Source: Rhynochetos jubatus
Taxonomy: Eukaryota; Chordata; Aves; Eurypygiformes; Rhynochetidae
Assembly: GCA_027574665.1 (NCBI GenBank)
Contig: CM050654.1
Span: forward strand, 26,865,722 to 26,929,721
Reading direction: 5' to 3'
Length of the DNA stretch: 64,000 nucleotides
Of the stretch, positions 1 to 10,545 are shown piece after piece. The position numbers and the translations under genes were made by a program. The stretch's first letter is position 1, and each line of letters starts with the position of its first letter. Below the pieces are notes generated by a model. The model did not search any database. It had not been told where the DNA came from and saw only the letters and a list, made by a program, of their open reading frames with translations.

Positions 1-3000
1 CTGGGAACAGCCAAGGTGGCCCCGGGTGCTCTGCAGGTGGGGGGAAACTGGGCAACAATCCATCCCAAATCTGGAACAAATGGCCCTACTGTAGTGAGCA
101 CTGTGATGTGACCTCTCTGAGGTTACGCCAAGGGTGGTGGGAAAGCAATAGAAAGCATGCAGAGGGAGGTGTAAAGCTGAGGGATCCTGTATGCTGACAG
201 TGCAGAGAGGCAAGCACAGCCGAAGACATTCATTCCTGGGAGCTGCGATGGGCTTGGGGCTATTACAAAGATATGATTTACATTTGTAAAATAAGAAATG
301 CACATGCCTGAGGTTTCCTCACTTGCACCTGTGCTATGCTACATAGAAAGTGGTGTGGTACTCCTTTAACGGGATGGTGAACCCTCTCCCAGTGCACACC
401 ATCTCTCATTTTTGAAGCTGCTGGGAGAAGGACAGTAGAGGGGAGTTGGGGAGGTGTTTTCTGGGCCAGATACATACCTGTTTTTTCTTTCTTGTTCATA
501 CAGATACCATAGCAGTGTGGGGTGGAACCAGTACAAGCAGGTGAGAAGCAAGATTGGAGGTGTGAAGCTGAGGTTTGCTCCTTGAGAATTTGACTTGTAG
601 TCTGATGCCATCATGAAGGTTTGTTAAGTTTGTTAATCACAAGTTCTGCATCTTTAATCTGCCAACCACCCTCCCCACAACACCCTCAGATCCCCAAATC
701 TGCCTACTGTTGCAAAATCAGAGCTTGCTGTGATATGGAGCGACTACAGAAACAGGCATGAGCCCGTTATGAGGGAAGGGTGAGTGACAGGACCTGCAGA
801 AAAGAAAAGAAGAGGGGCTTTAAGAAAATGCAACTGATAGTTAATATAGGGATTGGGCTTGCCTGAGGCTAACATGGAGGCCCAGCGCTTAGGAGAGATA
901 AAAGAGGATTAGGTACTTCACTTTAAGAACAGCATCCATCAGCTGCAGCAGATAATAGCTACAAGGGCCATCAAGCCCTGTGCCTCCTGTGCTGGTGGCG
1001 TTGGCTGGCAGTGTGAGTCAAGCTCCTTCCACACACCCACACGTGGTGCACAATTAGCGAGGTGCTGCAGGCAGCGCTGCTTTCCTTGGAAAACAGAGCT
1101 GATCCCTGCAGCTGGAGGCCAGAAGCTGGGAGGTGAGTCTATTTGAGCAGAGAAATTGCTGCCATTGAGGGGTACAGGACTGATCCTGCCTCCACGCCTG
1201 CACAGATCAACGGAGCTAAGCATTTGGGAACAGCAGCGGATTCCTTCTTTCAGTGATATTAGGTAGCAACACAAACTCAGAGGTGGGACAGAGTAAGTAT
1301 GCGTGTGTGACTTTTTGATGCAGCGTATAGGCGAACTGCAGAAACCTCTGCCATGGGATGTATATACAGAAAAGTTAGCAAGGTTGAATGGGGTTAAATA
1401 AAAGGGGTCTGCTTCTTCTGTTGAAAACAAGATTTTCAGGGTTACTGGAATGGATTTTTGTGATTTTGAAAGGGATTTTAGATGCACTGCTACCTAGTGC
1501 AGGCCAGTTTTGATTGTTAAAGATCAGGCAAAGACCTAACTAAGGATTTGGTGTTGTTTCATTCCATTTTACTCCATTGTGGGGCTCTGTGGGTCTTTGT
1601 GGTGATGCTGACTGTTAGAACCAGGACATGAGACAGACCTTGGTTCTGCCCTTATCTGTGATCCTATGAGATAATCTGCCCTATCTCTCTAAAGAATTCT
1701 GAACTGCATCTTCTAGGCCTAGGTGATATCATGTTTCAATAGTCCCTCCCGAGGGAGCTTCTACCATTTACCTTGCTCTGCATCCCCAGGACACGTCACC
1801 GGTGGGAATTCTTCATCCCACTGACAAAACCTTTCCTTGATGTCATGGTGCTTACTCACTGCTTGGAAACCTGCACATGCTTTGCCCTCTGAATCAATTT
1901 TTAGAAGTGGCTTGGTGCCATTTGCCCTCCCTTGAGCCTTCCAAAAAAAGAGATTCCTTCCAAGCTGGGCAAAACTGTCCCCCTTTGTCCAGCAAATTAT
2001 TTATTTATATATATATTTTGAGGACACAAAATCTCTCTGTCCAGATCCTCGGAGCTATATATACTCGATGTGCCTTATTCTCATATTAGGGCTTGCAAAG
2101 AAGGAAAACATCTTTCTGTGCTGGATCAAGCATTACACAGCATCGTGCCCTGGCTCCCAAGACAGTTTGTCCTACTGGCCAGCTGCCTCTGCATATGGGT
2201 TCAATTGCATCAGCCCCTACTCCCGCTCAGTAGTCAGTGGGCCAAACTCTGTCCTTACTTGGATCCGGGGACAATCTCAGCAGTGCTGCAAAGGTAAAAA
2301 CAAAGCTAGAATTGGGCCTCCTCTTCTATCCTTCTTCCCTCCCTGGAGAAGCAGAAGATTAATAGGAGTTTGCATTGCCTGGTGTTTTCTGTCTGTGAAA
2401 AGCTATTCACTTTCTGGGACTGTCAGCCCAGGATGTTCAGATCAGTGTGGCCATATCAATGCTTTCCTGCTGTCCAGAAAAGCTTATTTTGCATGTATAT
2501 GCTAAACCACCAGTATTTTCAAAATGCATGTCCCAAAATACTGGTACTACAGGGTCACATAAAACACTAGTGAGGATTGTGAGATTTGGAAGTTTATTTC
2601 AATAAATTGCTGCTAGAGGCAGGTGTTTCATCACAAATTTCCATTTTTTTATTGGTAGTCTGCATAGCTTCAGAGGGAAACTTGAAGGAAAAAATAAACC
2701 CCTTGCAACTCCAACGTTAGAAGGAAAATAAATCTCCTTCTGTCAAACGTATTACTTTTGTCCTACAGTTATTCCAAAGAGAGACTCAAACAGTTAAGAG
2801 TGAAATAATTTTGGTGTTCAATCTATCTCCTCAGGTAGGAATTTAGTAGCATTGCATAAGCTTCCCGTAACAAGGTAACCAGATATAAATTGACTGCTAT
2901 AAATAGCTTTACTGTGTTAGTCAATCCCTAATTAACTTGCTTCAGCTGTCTTCAAAGATGCTATTTAAATCCATCCATCTTCTGGAGGCATGGAGGGTAC

Positions 3001-3100
3001 TGATACACAGACAGGGGTGCATGTCAGCTCATGATAGTTTGTGTTAATTACTGGGTTTTATGTGTGTTTGAACATAATTCTGAGAGTGATGGAAATCAGC
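1..3100. other. No gene recognised
   Basis: The longest open frame here (minus, 939-1487, about 180 codons) is rich in Ser, Cys, Pro and Leu and has no convincing splice pair, so I treat it as chance. An AT-rich tract lies at 1996-2019 and a perfect 11-bp inverted repeat at 2509-2545. If the minus-strand gene continues, its 3' end should fall in this stretch or left of the window. No clear terminal exon or polyadenylation signal was identified. Confidence 0.5.
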
Positions 3101-3257
3101 CTGAAGGGAAGAGTTTGACATCAGGCTTGTCCTGTGATTCTTAAGAAGAAAAGGGAGATAAACAGAGCTACAGAAGGGAAATGGTTGGAGAGGCCTCCAA
3201 GTTCTGGTCTTTGCAACGGCAGTAAATAGGCAGGAAAAGGGTTGCTGTGTGTTTTAC

Positions 3258-3330
3258 TGAAACTAGGTTGTTTTGCAGGAAAGGTTTGTTCAAGTAAACC
3301 ATGCTCTGATCTAGGAAAGCGATGTGTCCC
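3258..3330 (-). CDS. Possible further downstream exon of the putative minus-strand gene
   Basis: The acceptor (gttatgattttctgtgtgcag) lies 182 nt below the donor of the 3.5-kb exon. The frame set by that donor (phase 2) stays open. It encodes about 24 residues including GHIAFLDQSMVYLNKPFLQN, up to a fair donor (TTTCA then gtaaaa, phase 0). The frame then runs on to a stop near 3172. Further down, a strong acceptor ending cttcccttcag at about 3101 opens a short phase-0 frame (DFHHSQNYVQTHIKPSN, stop) that could be a last exon. No transmembrane segment or AATAAA signal was seen close by. Support is phase compatibility and protein-like composition only. Confidence 0.25.
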
Positions 3331-3512
3331 CTGCACACAGAAAATCATAACATCTGTTACCCTGTGGATTTGCACACAGTATTCCCTCTGTCATTCCCTG
3401 CCATGAAACAACCCTCTCTCTCCCCTGTATGACTGCTTGCCATGTTCATATGTCCCATATCCCCTTTGTCATCTTCTCTACTGTTCCTAGGTCTTGGTAG
3501 ATGGCCACATAC

Positions 3513-3804
3513 CCATAGGTGGTTTCAAGCTCTGGATCTTCTGGACCGGAATAATAAATAATCACTGGGGTCACGCTGTAGCTTTTCCCTTGGCAGGAGA
3601 GCATAAATTGGCCTCTAGCTCCTCTGATCTGCCATTGTTTATTGGGGAACATAATGTCTTTGAGATTATAATCCACTGCCTGAAGTTTCTTGATGGAGTC
3701 AGGTGGCCCGCATGGAAGCATAGGCTGGAAGACAGTAATTTCGAGATTGTTAATATTATTTCCATTTAGAAAGCAAGGATACAAATATATGGCAAACTTG
3801 GGAG
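3513..3804 (-). CDS. Candidate internal exon 7 (largest) of the putative minus-strand gene
   Basis: This 292-nt exon encodes about 97 residues and is the best single piece of coding evidence in the window. The acceptor is ttgcttttcttgctttgatcttccag, phase 1. The donor is ATGG then gtatgt, phase 2. The sequence begins PKFAIYLYPCFLNGNNINN, continues with LEITVFQPMLPCGPPDSIKK and QWQIRGARGQFMLSCQGKSY, then strand-like SVTPVIIYYSGPEDPELETT. Three Cys, alternating hydrophobic residues and Gly/Asn/Pro turns indicate a folded, probably extracellular beta-rich domain. The frame runs on to a stop near 3446, so this could also be a terminal exon if the donor is not used. The Cys-Gly-Pro-Pro patch recalls a Gly-Cys-Pro-Pro patch that I associate from memory with CatSper auxiliary subunits. 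That resemblance is weak and unverified. Confidence 0.55.
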
Positions 3805-4903
3805 CTGGAAGATCAAAGCAAGAAAAGCAATAACTCTGGCAAGTTTGGAACAGTCGTTTGAATAGAAGTACCATTTTATTTCTATGCTCAGGGGACTAAA
3901 CCCTGGAGATGTTAGCAAAACATGTCATCAAGGCAGCCTAGGGAAAGGGTATGACCTGCTTACACATCACTCTTACCTGTCTCTTCTAGAAGGACAGCTT
4001 TTGCTTCTGTTGGCCACACTTAAAAAAGGCCTTGATGAACAGAAAGGAGAATGCAGAAAACAGCCACTGTTGGATTCAAATTCTGAGAAACCTGCCCTAA
4101 GCGAGAGAGCAGATGGACGCTGTCTGACTAGGTGATCCATAAAACAGCAAATATGACTTTCAAATATCTGTATGATGACTATATTCCAGAGAGCAAATAG
4201 GTCTCTGATACAGTAGAACCAGAGCAGAACAAGTCCTAGAATTTATAAGACAGACCAAAGATGCTGGAGCATGCAGGGGAAAGTGTTGTCTTTCAACACA
4301 CCTGAATTCATTTCTGATAGGACAGACTGCCACAACCTACCACATGACCTAGGGGCAGACTTGCCAACAACCACCCTCCAAAGGAGAATATTTATTGCTC
4401 CGTGCACTGTATGTTACCTCCTCAGAGGTCCTATCACGTCAGTATTTCTACACACCTCGAGTCTGATCTGTCATGCAAGTTAGTGGATTGGATGGGCAAA
4501 GCAAAGTGCCTAGGTTTTTGGAAAAAACTCCACTGTGAAACAAAACCGGTCTTTTCACTCCAGCATTTCAAGGGTACTCAACTGTTGACTCACAGGGCCT
4601 TGTTATGGGCTCAGCATCAAGCCCTTTATGTTGTCACCTCTGGCATATTCAGCCAGCACCTTGTTTTCACAGCAGAGTTCCCTTGATTCAAGACGGGTTT
4701 GACTGTGGCAGCAGGAGGTGGACAGAGTGGCTTTTGGAAGGCTCTGCAGAGTGACTCAGCAGCTCAGCTCCAGTTACGTGACCCAGAATCCACTTGGCAC
4801 AAACCCTGCCTCTTCTCGCTGTGAGGCCACTGCTCTGCCTGCTGCAGCACAATTCCTCCTCACCCTTGCTCAGCCCGACTCTTACTGCAGGACTCTGCTT
4901 CAC

Positions 4904-5002
4904 CTTCCTTTCTGTAGACACCAAAGCGGTTCTTAGCTTGGCCAGAGCTTTTCTCTTCCAGGTCCTCCAGGTAGGACAGATACAGATGAGTTTTGGTCCT
5001 GT
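4904..5002 (-). CDS. Candidate internal exon 6 of the putative minus-strand gene
   Basis: This is a 99-nt segment, phase 1 at both ends. The acceptor is strong (taccttccacctgttgtcttcag) and the donor is good (GGAAG then gtgaag). It encodes about 33 residues: strand-like RTKTHLYLSYLEDLEE, then a charged stretch (KSSGQAKNRFGVYRKE). Composition is clearly coding-like. It joins in phase to the next exon at 3804, where the split codon becomes Ala (YRKE-A-PKFAIYLYPC). Overlapping frames on the plus strand here are rich in Leu/Ser/Cys/Pro and look like shadows. Confidence 0.45.
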
Positions 5003-5727
5003 CTGAAGACAACAGGTGGAAGGTACTTCTCCCCCAGAGTCCCCCTGCCCTTCCCACCCCCATGCTCCTGTTCTGCATCAGCCCTTTGGAATTCTCTTCA
5101 TCTCCAATCCTTGCAACGTGACTGTTTCTTCCTGTCTGGACTGCAGTTGAAAGCTCCATTTGTTTAATTTGGCTTTTAATTGACTTCATCCAACACTTGC
5201 TGATGTCTCAGCTAATCTGTGTTTCTCCTCTGCTTATCTGGTGCAAGTCCTTTGAAGTCCCCAACATGATAAAGTGTCCTGTAAGAAGAGAGAACAAAAG
5301 ATGCCTGGGACAAAATTTCCCATCTAGCTCACTCTCCAGACAACATTTTAATTGTCCCCCAACTCTGCGACAAGGAGAAGGAGTCTTGCAAGGAAATAGA
5401 AAATAGTTTATATTAATCCCCACTTAGGTGGAGATTTTGGTGACAACCTCTTTTAAATAATCACATCATTCAGCTGTCCATCTGTCAATAAGTGCAGGTA
5501 GTATAAGCCTGCTCGCTGCGAGGCATTACAAAGCCCAGGTCCCTCAGCATTTATGAAGTGTTCAGATGCCATTGGGTAAGAAAGATGGGAGAAAATATGT
5601 TGCTGCCAGTGCTATTTGCAACTACCAGGCTTGCCTAGTCGAGTTAGATGTGCAAATGCCACTGGAATGGGAGCTGGGGAGAAAAGAGGAATGAACACTA
5701 TAGAAAGCACCTACGGCTACCTCTTAC

Positions 5728-5769
5728 CTGACACGTTTGCTAAGCCATTCCCCTTCACCATGCCAATGT
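5728..5769 (-). CDS. Candidate 42-nt small exon of the putative minus-strand gene
   Basis: This very short segment has excellent splice sites on both sides. The acceptor is cagtttaatctctacag and the donor is GTGTCAG then gtaaga. It is 42 nt long. In the frame used by its neighbours (phase 1 to 1) it encodes IGMVKGNGLANVS with an Asn-Val-Ser sequon. A second frame (phase 2 to 2) is also open. It joins in frame to the exon starting at 5002. It joins to the exon above only if that exon uses its second donor (end 6087). Support rests on the paired strong splice sites and phase fit, because the encoded piece is too short to judge by composition. Confidence 0.35.
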
Positions 5770-6099
5770 CTGTAGAGATTAAACTGGGATTTGTCCGGCT
5801 CCCTTTGCTTGCCGGAAGATTGAGTGAAAAGCTAGGCCAGGTCTGGCTTCTGAGCTGAATTTGGAATTTTTGGTTGGGTGTGCATTTCTGAGGTGGTGAA
5901 GCCTGGCTGGGACTTGGGGTCCCACCTTAAGAGCAGGTGCCACCATCTCGAGACACTTAAGTGCTCTGAACTTAAGTGCTTCTACTGGAGGCAGCACAAA
6001 CATAGCTAGAGAGCTTGGATTCAAAAAGGAGGCTTAAGTACCTTAGGTCACTGCTGGTAGATATCTAGAAAGCGTTGTTTAAGAACCTGCCGTTAATAC

Positions 6100-6287
6100 C
6101 TGATCTCCACTGAAAGCTAACAGGATTTGGGCTCCTAAGTGGTCGTATGTGTTCTTGCCTTCAATGATGAATGTTTTAAAGCTTCCAGTTTCTAAGGTCC
6201 AAAATGGCAAGACAAATGCATCCCTAGTGGAATGGATACAGCTCCCATTCATTTCAGCTTTGGGGAGATTATAGTTATGAAAATGTT
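6100..6287 (-). CDS. Candidate internal exon 4 of the putative minus-strand gene
   Basis: This 188-nt exon encodes about 62 residues. The acceptor is ttatttctttgcgaagtttgcacag, starting in phase 1. The donor CAG then gtatta ends in phase 0. A second donor 13 nt further (GGCAG then gttctt, exon end 6087) would end in phase 1 and fit the next exon. The sequence reads as protein: PKAEMNGSCIHSTRD with an Asn-x-Ser sequon and a Cys, then strand-like VLPFWTLETGSFKTFIIEG and HLGAQILLAFSGDQ. Alternating hydrophobic residues and Gly/Asn turns suggest a beta-rich extracellular domain. This is one of the two most convincing exons. The family is not recognised with certainty. Confidence 0.5.
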
Positions 6288-7197
6288 CTGTGCAAACTTC
6301 GCAAAGAAATAAAAGACTTTGCAGAAGCACAGCAGGGAGCATTACAAATCAAAGGATATGTTCTGCAAAGCTGTTTGCTCATGAGTCATTGCATGAACAG
6401 AGTCCAGGACTCAGAGGAAATAAAAGGGTCTTACTAAAAGCAATATACCATTGAGTGTGTTTGTATATATGTGCAAAGCCCAATCTTAGCTCCAAAGGCA
6501 TCACAAAGACTGAAAAAAGTCCATGGCAGGAATTTAACTTGGTTCTGTCAGATACAAGCCTGTTATTTCCATCTTGAGACAGTGAACTCCACTGTTCACT
6601 GTGCAACCCAATTCTGAGTTCAAGAGCTTGACATTCTGAGCTACTCATTGTTGATGTTATTTACTCATAAAAATCACTGTCTGAGAATGCAGAGAAATGC
6701 ATTAAAATGTGTAATGCAATGGAAGCATAGGATCAAACTCAGATCTGTGCCAGGAAACGAAAAGATCCCATCCCCAGGTAGTCTCCAGATGTGCAGAGCT
6801 AGGCAGTTATAGATAGACATAAGTACTCTTTTTTCCCCTTAATCTTGCAGTTCCTCATGCAAACTTTTTGACAAAGTTGCAGCATAAAAATCCATTGCCA
6901 AAGGGCACAGTGAGAAATGTTTCAGCTGAAATAAAATGTTCTAAAAGCTGGTGAGTGACTTAATGTCCAGTTGAGGACTTACTTACTTAGAAAAATTTGA
7001 AGAACTGTATGGAAAAAAAGCTGTTCTAGTTACTTTTGCAGAATTAAAACTGGGGTCTCCTGAAACAGGTCTTCTCTAAATGGCCCCTTTTTCAAATTTA
7101 CTTGCAATGTGGTTCCTGGAAGAAAAACAGAGAAAAAAGAAATGGTGCTTCTCTTCATCCCCCCTCATAGATACCATCTGGATTGCAGACAACTCAC

Positions 7198-7286
7198 CCA
7201 AATGAAAATTAAGCTTGGCAGGAAAAAAAAGAAGCCCCTTGTGTATTTTTCTAAATTGATATTTCAGTATCTCTGTTTTGCACCAA
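7198..7286 (-). CDS. Candidate internal exon 3 of the putative minus-strand gene
   Basis: This is an 89-nt segment with an excellent donor (TTTGG then gtgagt) in phase 1. The acceptor is weaker (ccttgtttcag). An alternative start lies upstream behind the GAA/TTC microsatellite at 7345-7369, which reads as a pyrimidine tract on this strand. The frame encodes about 29 residues, including WCKTEILKYQFRKIHKG and a terminal alternating strand (LLFFPAKLNFHL). Its phase-1 end joins cleanly to the exon starting at 6287, where the split codon becomes Glu (NFHL-E-HFHNYN). The start phase (2) does not match the preferred end of the 10.1-kb exon. Either an exon is missing between them or one of the boundaries is wrong. 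Confidence 0.3.
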
Positions 7287-7344
7287 CTGAAACAAGGCCA
7301 AATTTTCTGGTAGCGAGTGTGTGTTAACATGGCTTCTATTTTAT

Positions 7345-7369
7345 TAAGAAGAAGAAGAAGAAAAAAAAA
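7345..7369 (+). repeat. GAA trinucleotide microsatellite running into poly-A
   Basis: An imperfect (GAA)n tract is followed by nine A. On the minus strand it is a TTC/pyrimidine tract about 60 nt upstream of the 7.2-kb candidate exon. It could therefore serve as, or mimic, a polypyrimidine tract for splicing. Confidence 0.8.
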
Positions 7370-7564
7370 TCATGGCAGTCATTTGGCTGTAATGGCCAAG
7401 ATATAAAATGTCAGTTTTATTTATGGCAAGTAGCTGGGTAGAAAATATGTCCTGGCATCACTTGAGAATTCAAGAACTTTGTTTTTCTTTTTCTCTTACT
7501 GCATGAAATAATGCTGCATTCTTAACAAACAAACAAAGCAAAACAAAGACAGAGACAGCCCTCC

Positions 7565-7760
7565 CCAGCAAGAGGGATCCTGTTCTTCTCCCCAGATAAC
7601 CACCTCCAGAGTGAGGGGTCCTGCTGGAGATGCAGGGACACAGAAGTCAAATCAGATGCAACAGGGACTTAAACCTGTGCTTTCCATCCCTGAGTTCACA
7701 CGCTAATCACTGGAGAAACGGGCACTCTGGAGCCCCTGCTTTCTGTTCTGTGTTTGAATA
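7565..7760 (-). repeat. Possible ancient tRNA-derived SINE remnant
   Basis: The stretch cagggacttaaacctgtgc at 7662-7680 resembles the reverse complement of a polymerase III B box with its flank. It is followed by a degenerate A-box-like text (cgctaatcactgg). This order, B-box complement then a complement of the A box about 35 nt away, is typical of decayed amniote tRNA-SINEs in reverse orientation. Divergence is high and the call is tentative. Confidence 0.3.
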
Positions 7761-9324
7761 AAAATGCCATGCTAGACCTGAAAACAGTTCTTGTCGAAAA
7801 AAGAAAAAAGTGTCAGTGAAGTCAGTCCACCCTTGCCACGTGTGCAGCTGTCGATGAACCCACATTTTCCGACAACAAACACTTCCATTGGAAAATTCCT
7901 TCCCAGTTCTCAGTGATGAGCATTAATTTATTCCTCCTCCGAGTCCCCAGGGCTGCTCATGGAGTCAGCAATACCCAGAATGTGGCCGCTAAGACGACAG
8001 CCACACTGAGACTCGCCAACGGCAGCAATCTGGCTTTGTGCTGCTGGTACTCCTGAGTTGCACCTCTGATGAGCTTACACAAAGGTCATTAGATCTTCAA
8101 AACACCACCTGAACCAGCTTCATAAACAGGTTTGACTAAACTCAAGCAGTTAGCCTTTCTGGGGTTTTTTAGCATATAGCTTCATTCTCCCTCCATTGTA
8201 ATCGCTTACCCTGTGGTTTACCTTTATGTATTAGGTATCTCTGCCCCCGAGGAAACCTTACGAGACCACCATGCCACTGACCACAGACAGCTACAAAGCT
8301 GCCCTGGCATGCTTCTCTTATCTGGATGTGAAAAGTGACATCAGGCAGAGCCCTGCCTCTTACTCTGGTAAATTAGACAAGCCAGGTACTGTAAACACTT
8401 TTTTCTTCTGCTTCAAAGAGAATTTATCTGTCCAAAAAGAGCCGAGTGTGGCTTTCTAAAAGCAGACTTAGATCTCTCAGCCAAGCATGTGCTGAAACCT
8501 TGGGTCTTCTATCCCATGACAGCAGAATTATAAAAAGCAGGGCAGTCCCTGCTACTTTTAAGCTCCTGCTGCTACTGGCATCCCAGGGTTTCCTTTTCCA
8601 CGCCAGCAGAGTTTTGGGTGAGGGTGCCAGAAAAGAGATTCTCAAAATCTGGATCTGCACGGTATGTAGCCCCAGTTTAAACCATCTTTCCCCATCTCTG
8701 GACTGGTTAGTCTGGGAGGCTAACATGACTTTTTTAGCAGAAGGGTACAGTGGGTCTCTCGGGTGCCCCTGAGTGGGCAGGCGCCTAATTCCAAAAATAA
8801 CTTGCTTTTTCTTCTGTTAATTAATGTAGTGTTAATTGCAGTGTTTTCCTTAGAGTGAGAAACCTCATCATCTGCAGCATTTGCCAGACCTTGTGCACAA
8901 GGGCTGGATGTGCCAGGCATTTTCATCTCCACTAAAAATGAAGCAGTTTATGGAGCTCAGTACCCAGGGTAAAACCACTGGACTCCCCCCAGGAGCAAGA
9001 AGTCCACCCGCTGGCAGAGGGGGTTACGAGGTGAAGGTTTCCAAATATTTTGTATGTAGGCGTCTGTCAGAGCCACTCAGGAGACCTCTTGAGGAGGTGT
9101 CTCGGTGGGAAGGTAGACGAGCAAGCCCCAAAGCCCAACAAGCAGGAACCTCGCTGCTGTAGACACCCAAGACGGACACACAGCACAGCACTGCTGGGGC
9201 ATCTGCCATCTGGGCTGGGGCTTTCTCCATGAAGAGCCACCACACCATCAGAATAGTTGAAATCCATAAAACTCCCTGAAGAGTTGTGACTGACATAGTA
9301 GAGAGAGATCTTTCTTACAGGCCT

Positions 9325-9445
9325 GGGGAGATGGTGCAGTCATCACTGCAGGAGGTCTTAGGAAGGGCAGAGGCAGAGAGGGTCTTACCTGAGAGCAGGG
9401 AGATGGGCTAGAGGATCTCAAAGTTTCTTCCAGCTCTGTTTGCTA
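9325..9445 (+). mobile_element. Degenerate CR1 LINE, 3' end fragment
   Basis: The text matches the CR1 terminal region in order: a run equivalent to the last codons of ORF2 (tcatcactgcaggaggtctt), then gcagggagatgggctagagg and atctcaaagtttcttccagc. Many substitutions separate it from typical young CR1 ends, so this is an old copy. It lies inside the putative intron between the 10.1-kb and 7.2-kb exons of the minus-strand gene, in antisense orientation to it. Confidence 0.65.
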
Positions 9446-10092
9446 GAGTGCTTTATTAATACAAGACTCATCTACTGAATGAAGCCCTTATATAATCCAG
9501 ATGCTGTAAGATGAGTGACAAATTGAGGGCAGAAATAAATCACACATTTTTTAACAGTGGAACAGTTTATCTAGGAATGGCCTGGGTTCTCTTCTGACTG
9601 ATGGCTAAGTCAAGTTTAGGTAGCATTCTGGTAGCTCAACACAGTTATGAGCTTGACGCAGGATACAAGATGTCTGGTCCTCTTATGTGCTGTTAAGGTT
9701 TAATTTTGGTCTTCAAGTGGATTATTGGCCTGAATTAATTAATTGGTGATAATGGGATCATGAAGAGATCATAGCAGAAAGACACTAGACTAGATGGACT
9801 GCAGAAGCCAACTTGGCTTTACTACAGAGCACAAAAAGCACAGGAAGGTTGTCTGGATGAAAATGCTCCCTTCACCACTTTCTCTCAAAAGCAGGACTCT
9901 TCATGTCACCCTTAAACTGACAGACTGTAACTGGCAAGGGTTTTCTCCCAAATCCAGAGTAAAGGCATTTCTTTCAAGGCCATACTTCAGTAATTATCCC
10001 AAACAGAACAATCATCTAGCAAAACAAAAAAGTCCCAAATCCTCATATTTCAACCACATTTGATGGCTAACATGAATGCCTGGAATATTTAC

Positions 10093-10166
10093 AAGAAGGG
10101 AGTTCATACTGCAGTCTTCCCAGTTTATTTCCTTGGTATTGTAGTCAGATTTACCATGATAAATGA
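10093..10166 (-). CDS. Candidate internal exon 2 of the putative minus-strand gene
   Basis: The acceptor is strong, a pyrimidine-rich tract ending ttcttctctcag. The start is phase 1. The frame stays open for about 50 codons to a stop near 10012. The best donor (CTT then gtaaat) ends a 74-nt exon at 10093 in phase 0, but protein-like text continues past it (VNIPGIHVSHQMWLKYEDLG), so the true donor may lie nearer 10020. The encoded segment contains KEINWEDCSMNSLL with one Cys. Composition is Asp/Glu/Lys/Asn/Tyr-rich, as expected for real coding sequence. A degenerate minus-strand CR1 lies 150 nt upstream, inside the preceding intron. The family is not recognised. Confidence 0.4.
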
Positions 10167-10312
10167 CTGAGAGAAGAATTTGTAGGGACATAAAAATCAT
10201 GGATGTAGATGGTAAATGGTTGAGGAGGAGCAAGCACATTCTCTGATGTTACCCCACCAAAACATCACAGGCCAGCCACCAGGACTGGTTCAAACTAATC
10301 AAAGGCCTCTTC

Positions 10313-10545
10313 ATTGAATCATAGAATCTTTTAGGTTGGAAAAGATCATTATGATCATCAAGTCCAACCCTTAACCTAGCATTGCTAATACCACTGCTCA
10401 AACATGTCCCTGAGCACCTTGTCCACTCTTAAATACCTTTAGGGATGGTGACTCAACCACCTGCCTGGGCAGCCCTTCCGATGACTGATAACCCTTTCAG
10501 TGAGAAATTTTTCCTATTATCCAACCTAAACCTTCTCTGGCATTG
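10313..10545 (-). mobile_element. CR1 LINE, 3' end fragment
   Basis: It reads on the plus strand as the reverse complement of a CR1 tail. It opens with the simple terminal repeat aatcatagaatct, then ggttggaaaagatcatt and catcaagtccaaccc. The 3' ORF2 coding remnant follows (tgggcagccc, agaaatttttcctattatcc). The element is 5' truncated at about 10545, as is usual for CR1. It is antisense relative to the plus strand and in the same orientation as the putative gene, inside one of its introns. Confidence 0.9.

Noticed and set aside
939..1487. Longest open frame in the window (minus, about 182 codons)
   Set aside because: Composition is dominated by Ser, Cys, Pro, Leu and His, with no domain pattern. 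The one acceptor-like site at its start is in the wrong phase for the neighbouring putative gene and no good donor follows. It is of the length expected by chance in 64 kb.
5208..5423. Possible extra exons of the putative gene behind the strong minus-strand acceptors ttgttctctcttcttacag and ctccttctccttgtcgcag
   Set aside because: Every frame that fits the phases runs into a stop before a usable donor, or ends in a phase that fits neither neighbour.
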